From: Kerstersia gyiorum
GTDB lineage: Bacteria > Pseudomonadota > Gammaproteobacteria > Burkholderiales > Burkholderiaceae_B
DNA: 64,000 nucleotides
Direction: 5' to 3'
NCBI RefSeq assembly: GCF_004216755.1
Contig: NZ_SGWZ01000002.1
Location: 1-64,000, forward strand
Part shown: positions 56,625 to 64,000 of the stretch, piece by piece
Position numbering within the stretch: the first letter of the stretch is position 1
How the letters are laid out: the number at the start of each line of letters is the position of its first letter
Made by a program: the position numbers and the translations under genes
Notes under the pieces: generated by a model
What the model was told of the DNA's origin: nothing
What the model saw: only the letters and a program-made list of their open reading frames with translations
The model's database searches: none

Positions 56625-58310
56625 ATGGCAACCTGGTTCAAGTCCCTGCTGCTGCTGGCGCTGGCAGTCACGGTCGCGGTACTGTTGCGGCGCTACGAGG
56701 GCGATGTTCTGATCCTGCTGCCGGACTGGCGGGTTCAGCTGCCGCTGGCGCGGGCAGTCGCGGTGGTGCTGCTGACATTCGTCCTCTTGTATATCGTGCT
56801 GCGCCTGCTGTCCTGGGCGTTGGCCATTCCCGAACGCGTGCGCGGCTGGCGCCAGCGCCGCGTTCAGAAGCGTGACATGGAACTGCTGGAGCAGGGCTGG
56901 ATCACGCTGCTGGAAGGGCGTTACGCCCAGGCCGAGAAATCGCTGACTGCACTGCTGGATCAGGCCAAGCCCCAGCGCCGCAAGGTACTGGCGGCCCTGT
57001 CGGCAGCGCGTGCCGCCGATGAGCTCGGGGAGTTTTCGCGACGCGACAGCCTGCTGGCCTCGGCCGCTGAACAAGCGACCGGCGATGAATCGTTGTCCCA
57101 GGCCGTGATGCTGGTGGGCGCTGACATGCTGCTCGACCAGGGCAAGCCGGCGGAAGCGCTTGAACGCCTGGCGCCGCTGCAGGAAAATGCCTCGCGCCAT
57201 CTGCATGCACAGCGCCTGTTCCTGCGAGCGCACCATGCGTTGGGCCACCATGACCAGTCTTTCGCATTGGCTCGGGCCCTGTCTCGTCGTGGCGTGCTGG
57301 GTGTGGCCGAAGCCAACGCTATCCTTGGCGCAGCGGCGGCGGCCCGTTTGCGCGGTAGCCAGGGCGACGATTGGCGCAAAGTCTGGAAGGATCTGAAGTC
57401 GGAAGAACGCCTGGTACCCGAGGTGGCGCTGGCGGGGGCCTACTGTTTCGACGCTGCCGGCCAGGCGGACGAGGCCGGCAAGATACTGGAAACGGCGATC
57501 AACGACAGTTTCGATCCCCGCTTGATCGAGGCCTATGCCCAGTGTGATGCGGACCAGGTGCCGCGCCGCCTGGAAAAAGCCGAAAAATGGCTGCAACGCA
57601 ATGCGGACCAGCCGGAACTGCTGCGCGCGCTGGGGGCTTTGTGCCTGCAAGGGCAGTTGTGGGGGCCGGCGGAACGCTATCTGGTGCGTAGCGTGCAGCT
57701 CAAGAACGATCCCCGTACCCACGTTCTGCTGGGCAGCCTGTACGACCGCCTGGGCAAGCGTGAGGAGTCGCTGCGTCACTGGCGCCTGGCAAGCAAGGCT
57801 CACTTGGGCCGTCTGCCAGAGCTGCAGCAGAAATCCTTCCTGCCGCCGGCAGATACCCAGGCAGACCCCAAGATACGCGACGCTGACGACTCCTTTGGTT
57901 CGCTGGCTCGGTATCCGGCTGCTGCCGCTGCGGCGCCCGTAGCCGTTATGCTCGACGAGTTCGAAGCCAATGCCGTCGCTACTCCCCGGGTGGCTACCGA
58001 TGACGAGCTGGAGGCAGACGCCATGGTAGTGCCGCCTGCCGAGGCGGCCAGTGCCGTCGCGGCCGACGAAAGCACCGATACATTCGCCGCTGGCCGCAGC
58101 TACGACGAATCAGCTGATGTGCCGCCTGCCGATGCCGTGGCCGGACATGACGACTTCGAAGAATATTTCGACAGTGCACCCTTGCCTTACCACCCGGTGG
58201 ACGCACAGGGGGCGGAGGCATCGGACGCTACTGACGCCGTTGATGGCCGGAATGACGTGGTACGCCCGGGCCAGTCCGGCGCCGCGCCCCGGCAAGATAA
58301 CAATTCCTGA
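56625..58310 (+). CDS. hemY: HemY family protein (TPR, tetrapyrrole cluster)
   Basis: A 561-residue protein with two N-terminal membrane helices (WFKSLLLLALAVTVAVLL and AVAVVLLTFVLLYIVLRLL), the HemY N-terminal domain and TPR-like repeats to about residue 400. The remaining 160 residues are an acidic Ala/Asp-rich tail not seen in E. coli HemY. It is not the protoporphyrinogen oxidase also called HemY in Gram-positives. GGAGGA sits at the end of hemX, so the two are coupled. Confidence 0.92.
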   Translation: MATWFKSLLLLALAVTVAVLLRRYEGDVLILLPDWRVQLPLARAVAVVLLTFVLLYIVLRLLSWALAIPERVRGWRQRRVQKRDMELLEQGWITLLEGRYAQAEKSLTALLDQAKPQRRKVLAALSAARAADELGEFSRRDSLLASAAEQATGDESLSQAVMLVGADMLLDQGKPAEALERLAPLQENASRHLHAQRLFLRAHHALGHHDQSFALARALSRRGVLGVAEANAILGAAAAARLRGSQGDDWRKVWKDLKSEERLVPEVALAGAYCFDAAGQADEAGKILETAINDSFDPRLIEAYAQCDADQVPRRLEKAEKWLQRNADQPELLRALGALCLQGQLWGPAERYLVRSVQLKNDPRTHVLLGSLYDRLGKREESLRHWRLASKAHLGRLPELQQKSFLPPADTQADPKIRDADDSFGSLARYPAAAAAAPVAVMLDEFEANAVATPRVATDDELEADAMVVPPAEAASAVAADESTDTFAAGRSYDESADVPPADAVAGHDDFEEYFDSAPLPYHPVDAQGAEASDATDAVDGRNDVVRPGQSGAAPRQDNNS

Positions 58311-58345
58311 TTTCTTCAATTCCTACTGATAAACAAGGTTGGTCA

Positions 58346-58885
58346 ATGAGCTTAGATCGTGTCGCCGCCGGCAAGAACCTGCCGGAAGACTTCAATGTCA
58401 TCATCGAAATTCCGGCCAATGCCGATCCGGTCAAGTACGAAGTCGACAAGGACTCGGGCGCCGTGTTCGTGGATCGCTTCATGCTGGCTGCCATGCACTA
58501 TCCGTGCAACTACGGCTACATTCCCCAGACGCTGTCGGACGATGGTGACCCGGCCGACGTGCTGGTGATCACCCCGTTCCCGGTGCAGATTGGTTCGGTA
58601 GTGCGTTGCCGCGCCATCGGCGTGCTGAAGATGGACGACGAAAGCGGTGGCGATGCCAAGCTGCTGGCCGTGCCGGTCACCAAGCTGTACCCGCCGTATC
58701 GCCACATCGAAAAGCCGGAAGACCTGCCGGAAGAAGACCTGGCTCGTATCAAGCATTTCTTCGAGCACTACAAGGACCTGGAGAAGGGCAAGTGGGTCAA
58801 GGTTCAGGGCTGGGAAGGTCCGGAAGCTGCTCGCAAGGAAATCGAGGATAGCGTGCGCCGCTATCAGGAAACCGCCAAGGGCTGA
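58346..58885 (+). CDS. ppa: Inorganic pyrophosphatase (family I)
   Basis: A 179-residue soluble enzyme hydrolysing pyrophosphate. The active-site stretch DDGDPADVLVI carries the family I metal-binding Asp residues; further conserved parts are IEIPANADPVKYEVDKDSG, FMLAAMHYPCNYGYIPQT and KHFFEHYKDLEKGKWVK. Terminated by a strong hairpin. Confidence 0.97.
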   Translation: MSLDRVAAGKNLPEDFNVIIEIPANADPVKYEVDKDSGAVFVDRFMLAAMHYPCNYGYIPQTLSDDGDPADVLVITPFPVQIGSVVRCRAIGVLKMDDESGGDAKLLAVPVTKLYPPYRHIEKPEDLPEEDLARIKHFFEHYKDLEKGKWVKVQGWEGPEAARKEIEDSVRRYQETAKG

Positions 58886-58937
58886 TTGCCCTGAGATCCT
58901 CCCGGGTAGATCTTTCATGTCGCCCGGAAGATAGAAA

Positions 58938-58972
58938 GCCAGCGGCTGCTGTGTGCAGCCGCTGGCTTTTTT
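58938..58972 (+). terminator. Terminator after ppa
   Basis: GCCAGCGGCTGC / GCAGCCGCTGGC, 12 perfect pairs, TGTGT loop and six T. A's on the far side make it work from the other strand too, serving the convergent carrier operon. Confidence 0.95.
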
Positions 58973-59050
58973 GGTCTGCGCCAGTGTGCAGGTGTGCTGG
59001 TGCGTGGTTTCGTGCCAGGGGCCGACAGACGGCCCCGTATGCCTGAGGGC

Positions 59051-60433
59051 TCAGGCGAAGGCAGCCAGAATGGCGGGAACGGATAGCACGGCGGTGTAGT
59101 AGCCCATGAATTGCACGCCGATATTGAAGCTGACGATGCGTTCCAGGAAGCCGCCAAGCATGCCGACCGACAGGATCACCAGCAGCCCGAGCAGGCCACC
59201 TTCCCAGATGCCGATGACCAATACCAGCCCGATGAAGGTCGCGATGACCGCTTCATGGCTGACCTTGCGGGCGACGAAGGTTGCGGCCCGGTGGGCATAG
59301 TTCATGGCAAACGGATAGGCCACCAGCAAGGCAACGATCACCGCCATCAAGGTAAAGCCGAAGAACTCGGAGATGCTCAGCAAGTTGTGGAGGTTGTGGA
59401 TTTCTCCGGTCCCGGCATCGACCGAGAAGCGCGGTGGTGCGTTGAACAGCGGGGCTGCGGGGCCAGCGGCCACCGGGCTGAGCGGCAGGCCGAATGCGAT
59501 CAGGGGAATCAGCGCCTCGGCGATGTAGGTGGATTCGGAAATGCCGTTGCGGGCGGTGATGACGGTGGTGACGCGTTCATAGGCATGCTTGATGCGGCCG
59601 CCGATGATTTCGCCCAGGACGACGGCCATCGCGACCGGGCTGAACACGAAGGTGGCGCTGGAAACTGCGGCAGAGGCTGCCGTGACACGGGTCTGGCGTC
59701 GGCTCATGACCTTTAGCGGATTGGGGAAATAGCCCTCCCAGGCCTTCATGTCCGGTGCCAGGGAGAATACGCGGAACTTGTCCCGGCGCATGTTTTCCCG
59801 CGCCTGCGGCGACAGCAGGGTGAACAGAGAGGCGATGAGCGGCGCTACTGCAATGCCGAGAAAATAGCTGACCGACAGTTTGACGCCATATTTCAGGGTC
59901 AGGTTCTGCAGCGCCACGATCAGCAGGACGAACGGCACCAGCGCCAGCATGGCTGCCCAGCGACCGGCGGAAAAGAAGGCGATCAGCAGCGCAGCGCACA
60001 GGAATACCCAGGGCGCGAACTGCTTGATTGCCTCACCGAAGGGGGCGAGTACCACGGCGAACGCGATGGATACCGGCACGGCGATCAGCGCCGAGAGCGC
60101 GCCACCGGACAGCATTTTCCTCAGGGCGATATGCGGCACGCCCAGTCGTCGCAGCTGATTGGCGTCGCCTATCAGAGCAACGGCAGAGGTGTCGCCGGGA
60201 ATGCCCAGCAATGCCGTGGGCACGGCATGGGTCATGTGCTTGGCGACGGCGCCGGCGATGAAAAAGCTGAGGATGGAAGCCGGGGGCGCACCCAGCAACA
60301 CGACCAACATGGTCAGGGGCGCCAGGGTGGTGGTTTCATCCGTGCCCGAGACCAGGCCAATGGCGGAAAACAGCACGGCGCCCAGCAGGCCGAAGGCCAG
60401 CGCATTGAGGATTTCAGCAAACAGGGGATCCAT
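59051..60433 (-). CDS. TctA-like tripartite tricarboxylate carrier, large membrane subunit
   Basis: A 460-residue membrane protein with about 11-12 hydrophobic segments. Features like TctA: NALAFGLLGAVLFSAIGLVS, then LLGAPPASILSFFIAGAVAK and AVPTALLGIPGDTSAVALIG, where Pro-Gly replaces the usual signature loop, and a repeated half near 250-400. It is divergent from typical TctA, so assignment is by pattern. No TctC binding protein is adjacent. It is last in an operon with CoA-transferase, hydratase and lyase genes, suggesting import or export of the organic acid they handle. Confidence 0.75.
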   Translation of the reverse strand: MDPLFAEILNALAFGLLGAVLFSAIGLVSGTDETTTLAPLTMLVVLLGAPPASILSFFIAGAVAKHMTHAVPTALLGIPGDTSAVALIGDANQLRRLGVPHIALRKMLSGGALSALIAVPVSIAFAVVLAPFGEAIKQFAPWVFLCAALLIAFFSAGRWAAMLALVPFVLLIVALQNLTLKYGVKLSVSYFLGIAVAPLIASLFTLLSPQARENMRRDKFRVFSLAPDMKAWEGYFPNPLKVMSRRQTRVTAASAAVSSATFVFSPVAMAVVLGEIIGGRIKHAYERVTTVITARNGISESTYIAEALIPLIAFGLPLSPVAAGPAAPLFNAPPRFSVDAGTGEIHNLHNLLSISEFFGFTLMAVIVALLVAYPFAMNYAHRAATFVARKVSHEAVIATFIGLVLVIGIWEGGLLGLLVILSVGMLGGFLERIVSFNIGVQFMGYYTAVLSVPAILAAFA

Positions 60434-60435
60434 GT

Positions 60436-60951
60436 TCAGCCTCCCTTGGTGCCGGCTTGCGGTGCGGCCTGGCTGTCCTTGGCGCTGTGCTGCGCGTCGC
60501 TGGCCTGCGCGAACATTTCATACAGGCCCAGTTCCTGCAGTTCCTCGGCAACTTCCGGGGATAGATCATCTATGCTGCCAATATGCCCGTATTGCTTGCG
60601 CAGGTCGGCCAGTACCGCCTGGCGGAACTGTTCGTCGACGACTTCTTCGACCACGGTGCGTTTGGGCTTGAAAAGCATGGCGCTGACCACCCCGCCAGCC
60701 AGGCAGCCGACGATGCCGCCGAGCATGGAGTATGCATGGACCATATGGGTATCCTCGATGACGAGGTTCAGGCCCCAGCGCGTGAGGACATAGGCGCCCA
60801 GGCTGATGGCGGCGCCGATGACGATGGCGCTGGCCAGGTGGCGCGCATCTATGGTGTCGCCCCATACCTCGAACAGGTTGTAGCTCTGCTCGGAAGCCAG
60901 GCTGCCTGATCGTAGCAGGGGCGGGGAATGGTGGGTCGTGGAATATTGCAC
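60436..60951 (-). CDS. Small membrane protein of unknown family, partner of the carrier
   Basis: A 171-residue protein starting at GTG 60951, six bases after GGAGAAG. Two hydrophobic helices (about 39-58, ASAIVIGAAISLGAYVLTRW, and 75-94, MLGGIVGCLAGGVVSAMLF) are followed by a basic stop (KPKR) and an acidic cytoplasmic tail. The stop is two bases from the carrier start, so the two are tightly coupled. TctA partners (TctB) normally have four helices; this two-helix protein may take that place. I do not recognise the family. Confidence 0.7.
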   Translation of the reverse strand: MQYSTTHHSPPLLRSGSLASEQSYNLFEVWGDTIDARHLASAIVIGAAISLGAYVLTRWGLNLVIEDTHMVHAYSMLGGIVGCLAGGVVSAMLFKPKRTVVEEVVDEQFRQAVLADLRKQYGHIGSIDDLSPEVAEELQELGLYEMFAQASDAQHSAKDSQAAPQAGTKGG

Positions 60952-61051
60952 GTTGTCTTCTCCATCTGTTTTTTTCGGTATGAGACATGGACTGCGCTGG
61001 TTCAGCGAAAGGCAACTCCTGGGTGGTGGCGGTGCATCCTTCTTGAGGCAG

Positions 61052-61480
61052 TTATGGTTGGGGTGAAAAGGTAGCGCGGCGTACCGTGGCGTGTGCCACG
61101 GTGGTGGCGTGGCCGTCAGTGCGACTGACCTGCAGGGTGAACGTGACGGTGGCGCCATCGACGCCAGTCACGGTGCCGCCGCAGGTCAATGGTTCTTCCA
61201 GATAGGCGGCTAGCCGGTTCTGGTAATCGAAGGCGATCAGTTCATCGTCGGGCGCCATGAACTCATAGATCAGCTGGGTAAGCCAGTCCCCCTGCAGCGG
61301 GCCGTCCACGACCAGTGCGGGGTGATGTTCGACGTCCTGGGCGTATGGGGCGTCGTAGTGGATGCGGTGTGCATTCCAGATGGCAGCGTTGTAGAGGAAG
61401 AGCTGTACCGTCCCGACTCGGTAGACGCGGGAGGGGAGTGCTTGTCCGGGCTGGGCGCAGGCAAGGGAGAAGGCAGTCAT
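61052..61480 (-). CDS. MaoC-type hydratase, C-terminal hot-dog subunit
   Basis: A 142-residue single hot-dog domain with the hydratase motif NAHRIHYDAPYAQDVEHHP and LVVDGPLQGDWLTQLIYEF, matching the catalytic half of HTD2/mesaconyl-CoA hydratase-type enzymes. It overlaps its partner subunit by four bases. The usual His before Gly-Pro-Leu is Asp here (VVDGPL). Together they probably hydrate an enoyl-CoA dicarboxylate thioester. Confidence 0.8.
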   Translation of the reverse strand: MTAFSLACAQPGQALPSRVYRVGTVQLFLYNAAIWNAHRIHYDAPYAQDVEHHPALVVDGPLQGDWLTQLIYEFMAPDDELIAFDYQNRLAAYLEEPLTCGGTVTGVDGATVTFTLQVSRTDGHATTVAHATVRRATFSPQP

Positions 61481-61932
61481 CGTGCGATCCTCGTGAGTTT
61501 TTCGATCACGACGGGGGAGCCGTCCTGGCGTTCGTAACGGTTTTCCAGTATCAGGAAGATCAACGGGCCGCTGGCGCCTTCCTTTTCATGTATGTCCAGG
61601 ATGCGCTGCCTGACAGTCAGCGTTTCTCCACCCATGATGCGTCCCAGCACCTGGAATTCGCTGCCCCCGGCCATGATGCGCTTGAGGGGCAGGACAGGGA
61701 TCAGCGGATTGTCGGGATGGTGTCCGTCCGGCCGCAGTTGTTCGAGCGGCGTGCGAGGGATCATGGCGCTGAACAGGAACAACAGCGGTGCCTCGTCCCC
61801 GGAAAGGAAACGGGGGTTGCGCTGGCCGGTGGCGATTGCATATTTACGGATGTCGTTGCGGCTTACCTCGAAGTCGAAGGGGGGCAGGCTGGTGCCGATA
61901 TGGCGCGTGATGTCAGGGGTCAGCAGGCTCAT
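61477..61932 (-). CDS. MaoC-type hydratase, N-terminal (FAS1-like dehydratase) subunit
   Basis: A 151-residue hot-dog domain of the MaoC N-terminal type: FEVSRNDIRKYAIATGQRNP, LPLKRIMAGGSEFQVLGRIM, LTVRQRILDIHEKEG and LILENRYERQDG. In many organisms this and the C-terminal subunit form one chain; here they are two overlapping genes. GGGAGA before the ATG is a good ribosome site. Lies 24 bases after the CoA-transferase stop. Confidence 0.8.
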   Translation of the reverse strand: MSLLTPDITRHIGTSLPPFDFEVSRNDIRKYAIATGQRNPRFLSGDEAPLLFLFSAMIPRTPLEQLRPDGHHPDNPLIPVLPLKRIMAGGSEFQVLGRIMGGETLTVRQRILDIHEKEGASGPLIFLILENRYERQDGSPVVIEKLTRIAR

Positions 61933-61956
61933 GTGATTCTCCCGAAGGTGGCGCGA

Positions 61957-63198
61957 CTACAGCACGCCTTGCTGTTGCAGGGCGTCATAGCGTTCGGGGG
62001 CCAGTCCGAGCCAGTCGAGATAAATGGCCTGGTTGTGCTGGGCCACAGCCGGTGCGCTGGCACCATGCTCGCGGGTGCCGCCGGACAGTTTGATGGGGTT
62101 GCCGAAGACCGAGAATGTCGCGTCGTGGTAGTTCACCGGCACCAGCATGTCGCGGGCCTGCAGATGCGGATCTGCCACTACTTCGTCTATGCCCTTGATC
62201 GGCGTGAGGGGGAAACGGTCGCCTGCCATGGCTTCGAGCTCGGCTTTGGTATGGCGGCCGCACCAGCGCCGCACGGCAGGGTCCACCTTGCGCTCGTAGA
62301 TGTCCTGCTGGAAGCGCTGCGCCATGGTGGCGGTTTCGGGGTCGTTTTCCAGATCCGTATCGCCGAATGTGCGGCAGGCCTCCTGCCAGAATTTATCCGT
62401 ATAGGCGCCGAAAAAGACGTAGCCGTCCTTGCAGCGGTAGCGTCCGTAGGGCTTGACGAAGGGGTGGCCATTGCCGGCGGGGACGGTCACCTTGCCGGTC
62501 TCGGTGTAGGTGACGATCGCGTTTTCGGTCAGGGCCACGATGGAGTCCTGTTGCGATACATCCACCATCTGCCCCTGGCCGCTGCGTTCGGCCTGCCGCA
62601 GCGCGGCCAGGATGCCGGTCGCGGCAAACATGCCGGCGGACAGGTCGCCCAGCACGGTGCCCACGCGCATGGGTTCTTCCTCCAGGCCGTTCATGGACCA
62701 TAGGCCGCCAGCGGCCTGCGCTGTGCTGTCGTAGGCTGGACGGCGGCTGTTCGGGCCGGTCTGGCCAAAGCCGCTGATGGCGGCATAGACGATTGCCGGG
62801 TTGTGCGCCTTCAGCACCTCATAGCCCAGGCCCAGCCGTTCCATGGTGCCGGGCCGGAAATTCTCGATGACGATATGGGCCTGCGCCACCATGTCGAGGA
62901 ACAAGGCCTTGCCTTCCGGATGCTTGAGATCCAGGCTGACGGCCAGCTTGTTGCGGTTGTACTGGGCAAAAAAGCCGCTGGCCGGATCGGCTGGGCCTGT
63001 ATTCTGGCGCATCGGCGGGAATTCCCGAGTGAGATCCGGGTCCCTGGGGTGTTCGATCTTGATCGCGGTTGCGCCAAGATCGGCCAGCATCATGGCGCAG
63101 TAGGGGCCGGCCACGACGCGCGTCAGGTCGAGGATGATGACGCCGCTCAGGGCGCCTTGCTGCGTAACGCCTGATGGAAAGGGAAGCCGGTTTTGCAT
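61957..63198 (-). CDS. CaiB/BaiF family (class III) CoA-transferase
   Basis: A 413-residue family III CoA-transferase. Features: LDLTRVVAGPYCAMMLADLG at the N-terminus, IENFRPGTMERLGLG, ISGFGQTGPNSRRPAYD, and the active-site Asp185 in VGTVLGDLSAGMFAATGI. These enzymes move CoA from succinyl-CoA or acetyl-CoA to an organic acid. Start 63198 has AAAGGAGAC ahead; an upstream extension to 63243 lacks support. It lies 85 bases after the lyase gene and before the hydratase genes. Confidence 0.9.
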   Translation of the reverse strand: MQNRLPFPSGVTQQGALSGVIILDLTRVVAGPYCAMMLADLGATAIKIEHPRDPDLTREFPPMRQNTGPADPASGFFAQYNRNKLAVSLDLKHPEGKALFLDMVAQAHIVIENFRPGTMERLGLGYEVLKAHNPAIVYAAISGFGQTGPNSRRPAYDSTAQAAGGLWSMNGLEEEPMRVGTVLGDLSAGMFAATGILAALRQAERSGQGQMVDVSQQDSIVALTENAIVTYTETGKVTVPAGNGHPFVKPYGRYRCKDGYVFFGAYTDKFWQEACRTFGDTDLENDPETATMAQRFQQDIYERKVDPAVRRWCGRHTKAELEAMAGDRFPLTPIKGIDEVVADPHLQARDMLVPVNYHDATFSVFGNPIKLSGGTREHGASAPAVAQHNQAIYLDWLGLAPERYDALQQQGVL

Positions 63199-63283
63199 GT
63201 CTTTGTCTCCTTTTATATCTGCCAGCATGTTCTGGCGGCCCATATTGTCCTGCGTAATCCCGGCGTGGGGCCGGGCCGCGTGC

Positions 63284-64000
63284 TCAAACGCGCACGGTAC
63301 GTGCCGCCAGCCTGGCGCGCGCGACTCTGGAAGCGGTCTGGCGTTCCAGCACGGTATCTATCCAGGCGCCGGCATCGACCAGGCTATCCAGGTCGATGCC
63401 GGTAGGCAGGCCCAGGCCTTCGAGCAGGTAGACCAGGTCCTCGGTGGCGAGGTTGCCGCTGGCGCCTGGAGAGTACGGGCAGCCGCCCAGGCCGGATACC
63501 GATGCATCGAAAACGGTGATGCCCGCTTCCAGCGCCGCCAGGACATTGGCGACCGCCATGCCATAGGTATCGTGGAAATGGCCGGCCAGCATGGCGAGCG
63601 GAACAGCGGCGGCGCAGGCATCGACGAGCTGGCGGATCTGGCGCGGCGTGCCGGCTCCGGTGGTATCGCCCAGGCTGATTTCGTCGCAGCCGAGCTGCTG
63701 CAGTTTCAGGCAGAGATCGGCCACGCGTCCGGGGGCGATTGCACCTTCATAGGGACAATCGACCACGCAGGAAATGTAGCCTCGCAAGCTGACGCCGTGT
63801 TCGCGGGCGAGCGCCGCGACCGGCTCGAAACGCACCAGGCTTTCGTCGATGGAGCAATTTGTGTTGCGTTGCGAAAAGGTTTCCGAGGCGGCGGCGAAAA
63901 CCGCGACTTCGCGGCAGCCGCAGGCCAGCGCGCTGCGCATGCCCTGTTCATTGGGCACCAGTGCGCTGAGGTGCAGGCCGGGCTGCTCGAGAAGCAGCCA
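63284..64000 (-). CDS. HMG-CoA-lyase family enzyme, N-terminus outside window
   Basis: The last 239 residues of a DRE-TIM metallolyase. The HMG-CoA lyase signature is present (SVSGLGGCPYSPGASGNLAT, with the active-site Cys), as are FSQRNTNCS, ISCVVDCPYEG, ISLGDTTGAG and the metal-binding HFHDTYGMA. The family cleaves HMG-CoA to acetyl-CoA and acetoacetate; related enzymes cleave citramalyl-CoA or other beta-hydroxyacyl-CoA thioesters. With the CoA-transferase and hydratase it suggests breakdown of a branched C5 or C6 dicarboxylate. Earlier residues lie beyond position 64000. Confidence 0.88.
   Translation of the reverse strand, partial: WLLLEQPGLHLSALVPNEQGMRSALACGCREVAVFAAASETFSQRNTNCSIDESLVRFEPVAALAREHGVSLRGYISCVVDCPYEGAIAPGRVADLCLKLQQLGCDEISLGDTTGAGTPRQIRQLVDACAAAVPLAMLAGHFHDTYGMAVANVLAALEAGITVFDASVSGLGGCPYSPGASGNLATEDLVYLLEGLGLPTGIDLDSLVDAGAWIDTVLERQTASRVARARLAARTVRV

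Overview
The window is chromosomal DNA from a GC-rich betaproteobacterium, most likely Burkholderiales/Alcaligenaceae. Supporting signs are the order scpB-rluB followed by rimP-nusA-infB-rbfA-truB-typA, the block xseB-ispA-dxs-folE2, the set rpsF-priB-rpsR-rplI, and hemC-hemD-hemX-hemY next to ppa. No phage, insertion sequence or CRISPR array is visible. The species cannot be fixed from the sequence alone.

Layout. Positions 1-7000 are a worn accessory stretch. They hold a partial GNAT gene, a deletion scar that joins the remains of a TetR gene and a SnoaL-like gene, two tandem tRNA-Asn copies, a GST, a DUF2501 protein, a decayed aldehyde dehydrogenase with an intact divergent TetR, an MFS transporter and a nitroreductase. 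Positions 7400-26500 are mostly housekeeping: chromosome segregation (scpB), rRNA modification (rluB), the transcription/translation operon rimP to typA, an ABC exporter, a LOG-family hydrolase, polA, htpX and an EamA permease.

Positions 26600-38900 look like a phosphorus and phospholipid-headgroup island. There are two paralogous phosphocholine-type phospholipases C, each with a Lys-Arg version of the Tat motif. A lipoprotein of the type I phosphodiesterase superfamily has lost key metal ligands, and a tiny lipoprotein follows it. A LysR regulator and a three-gene ABC transporter of the 2-aminoethylphosphonate type come next. A conserved block resembling a Pho box lies upstream of plc1 and of the phosphodiesterase-like gene.

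Positions 39000-42800 carry a UvrA-like ATPase with a MarR regulator, and a Gdx/SugE guanidinium exporter controlled by a clear guanidine-II (mini-ykkC) riboswitch. Positions 42800-58900 are conserved: a Rieske oxygenase, xseB-ispA-dxs, folE2, ribosomal genes with priB, sucCD with a structured leader, a 38-residue membrane protein coupled to hemC, the hem genes and ppa. Positions 59000-64000 hold a minus-strand operon encoding an HMG-CoA-lyase-type enzyme (cut by the window edge), a CaiB-type CoA-transferase, a split MaoC hydratase, a small membrane protein and a TctA-like carrier. Together these look like uptake, activation and cleavage of a branched dicarboxylic acid.

The parts most worth following up are the phospholipase/degenerate-phosphodiesterase island, the dicarboxylate operon with its unrecognised membrane partner, the structured element before sucC, and the small protein before hemC.
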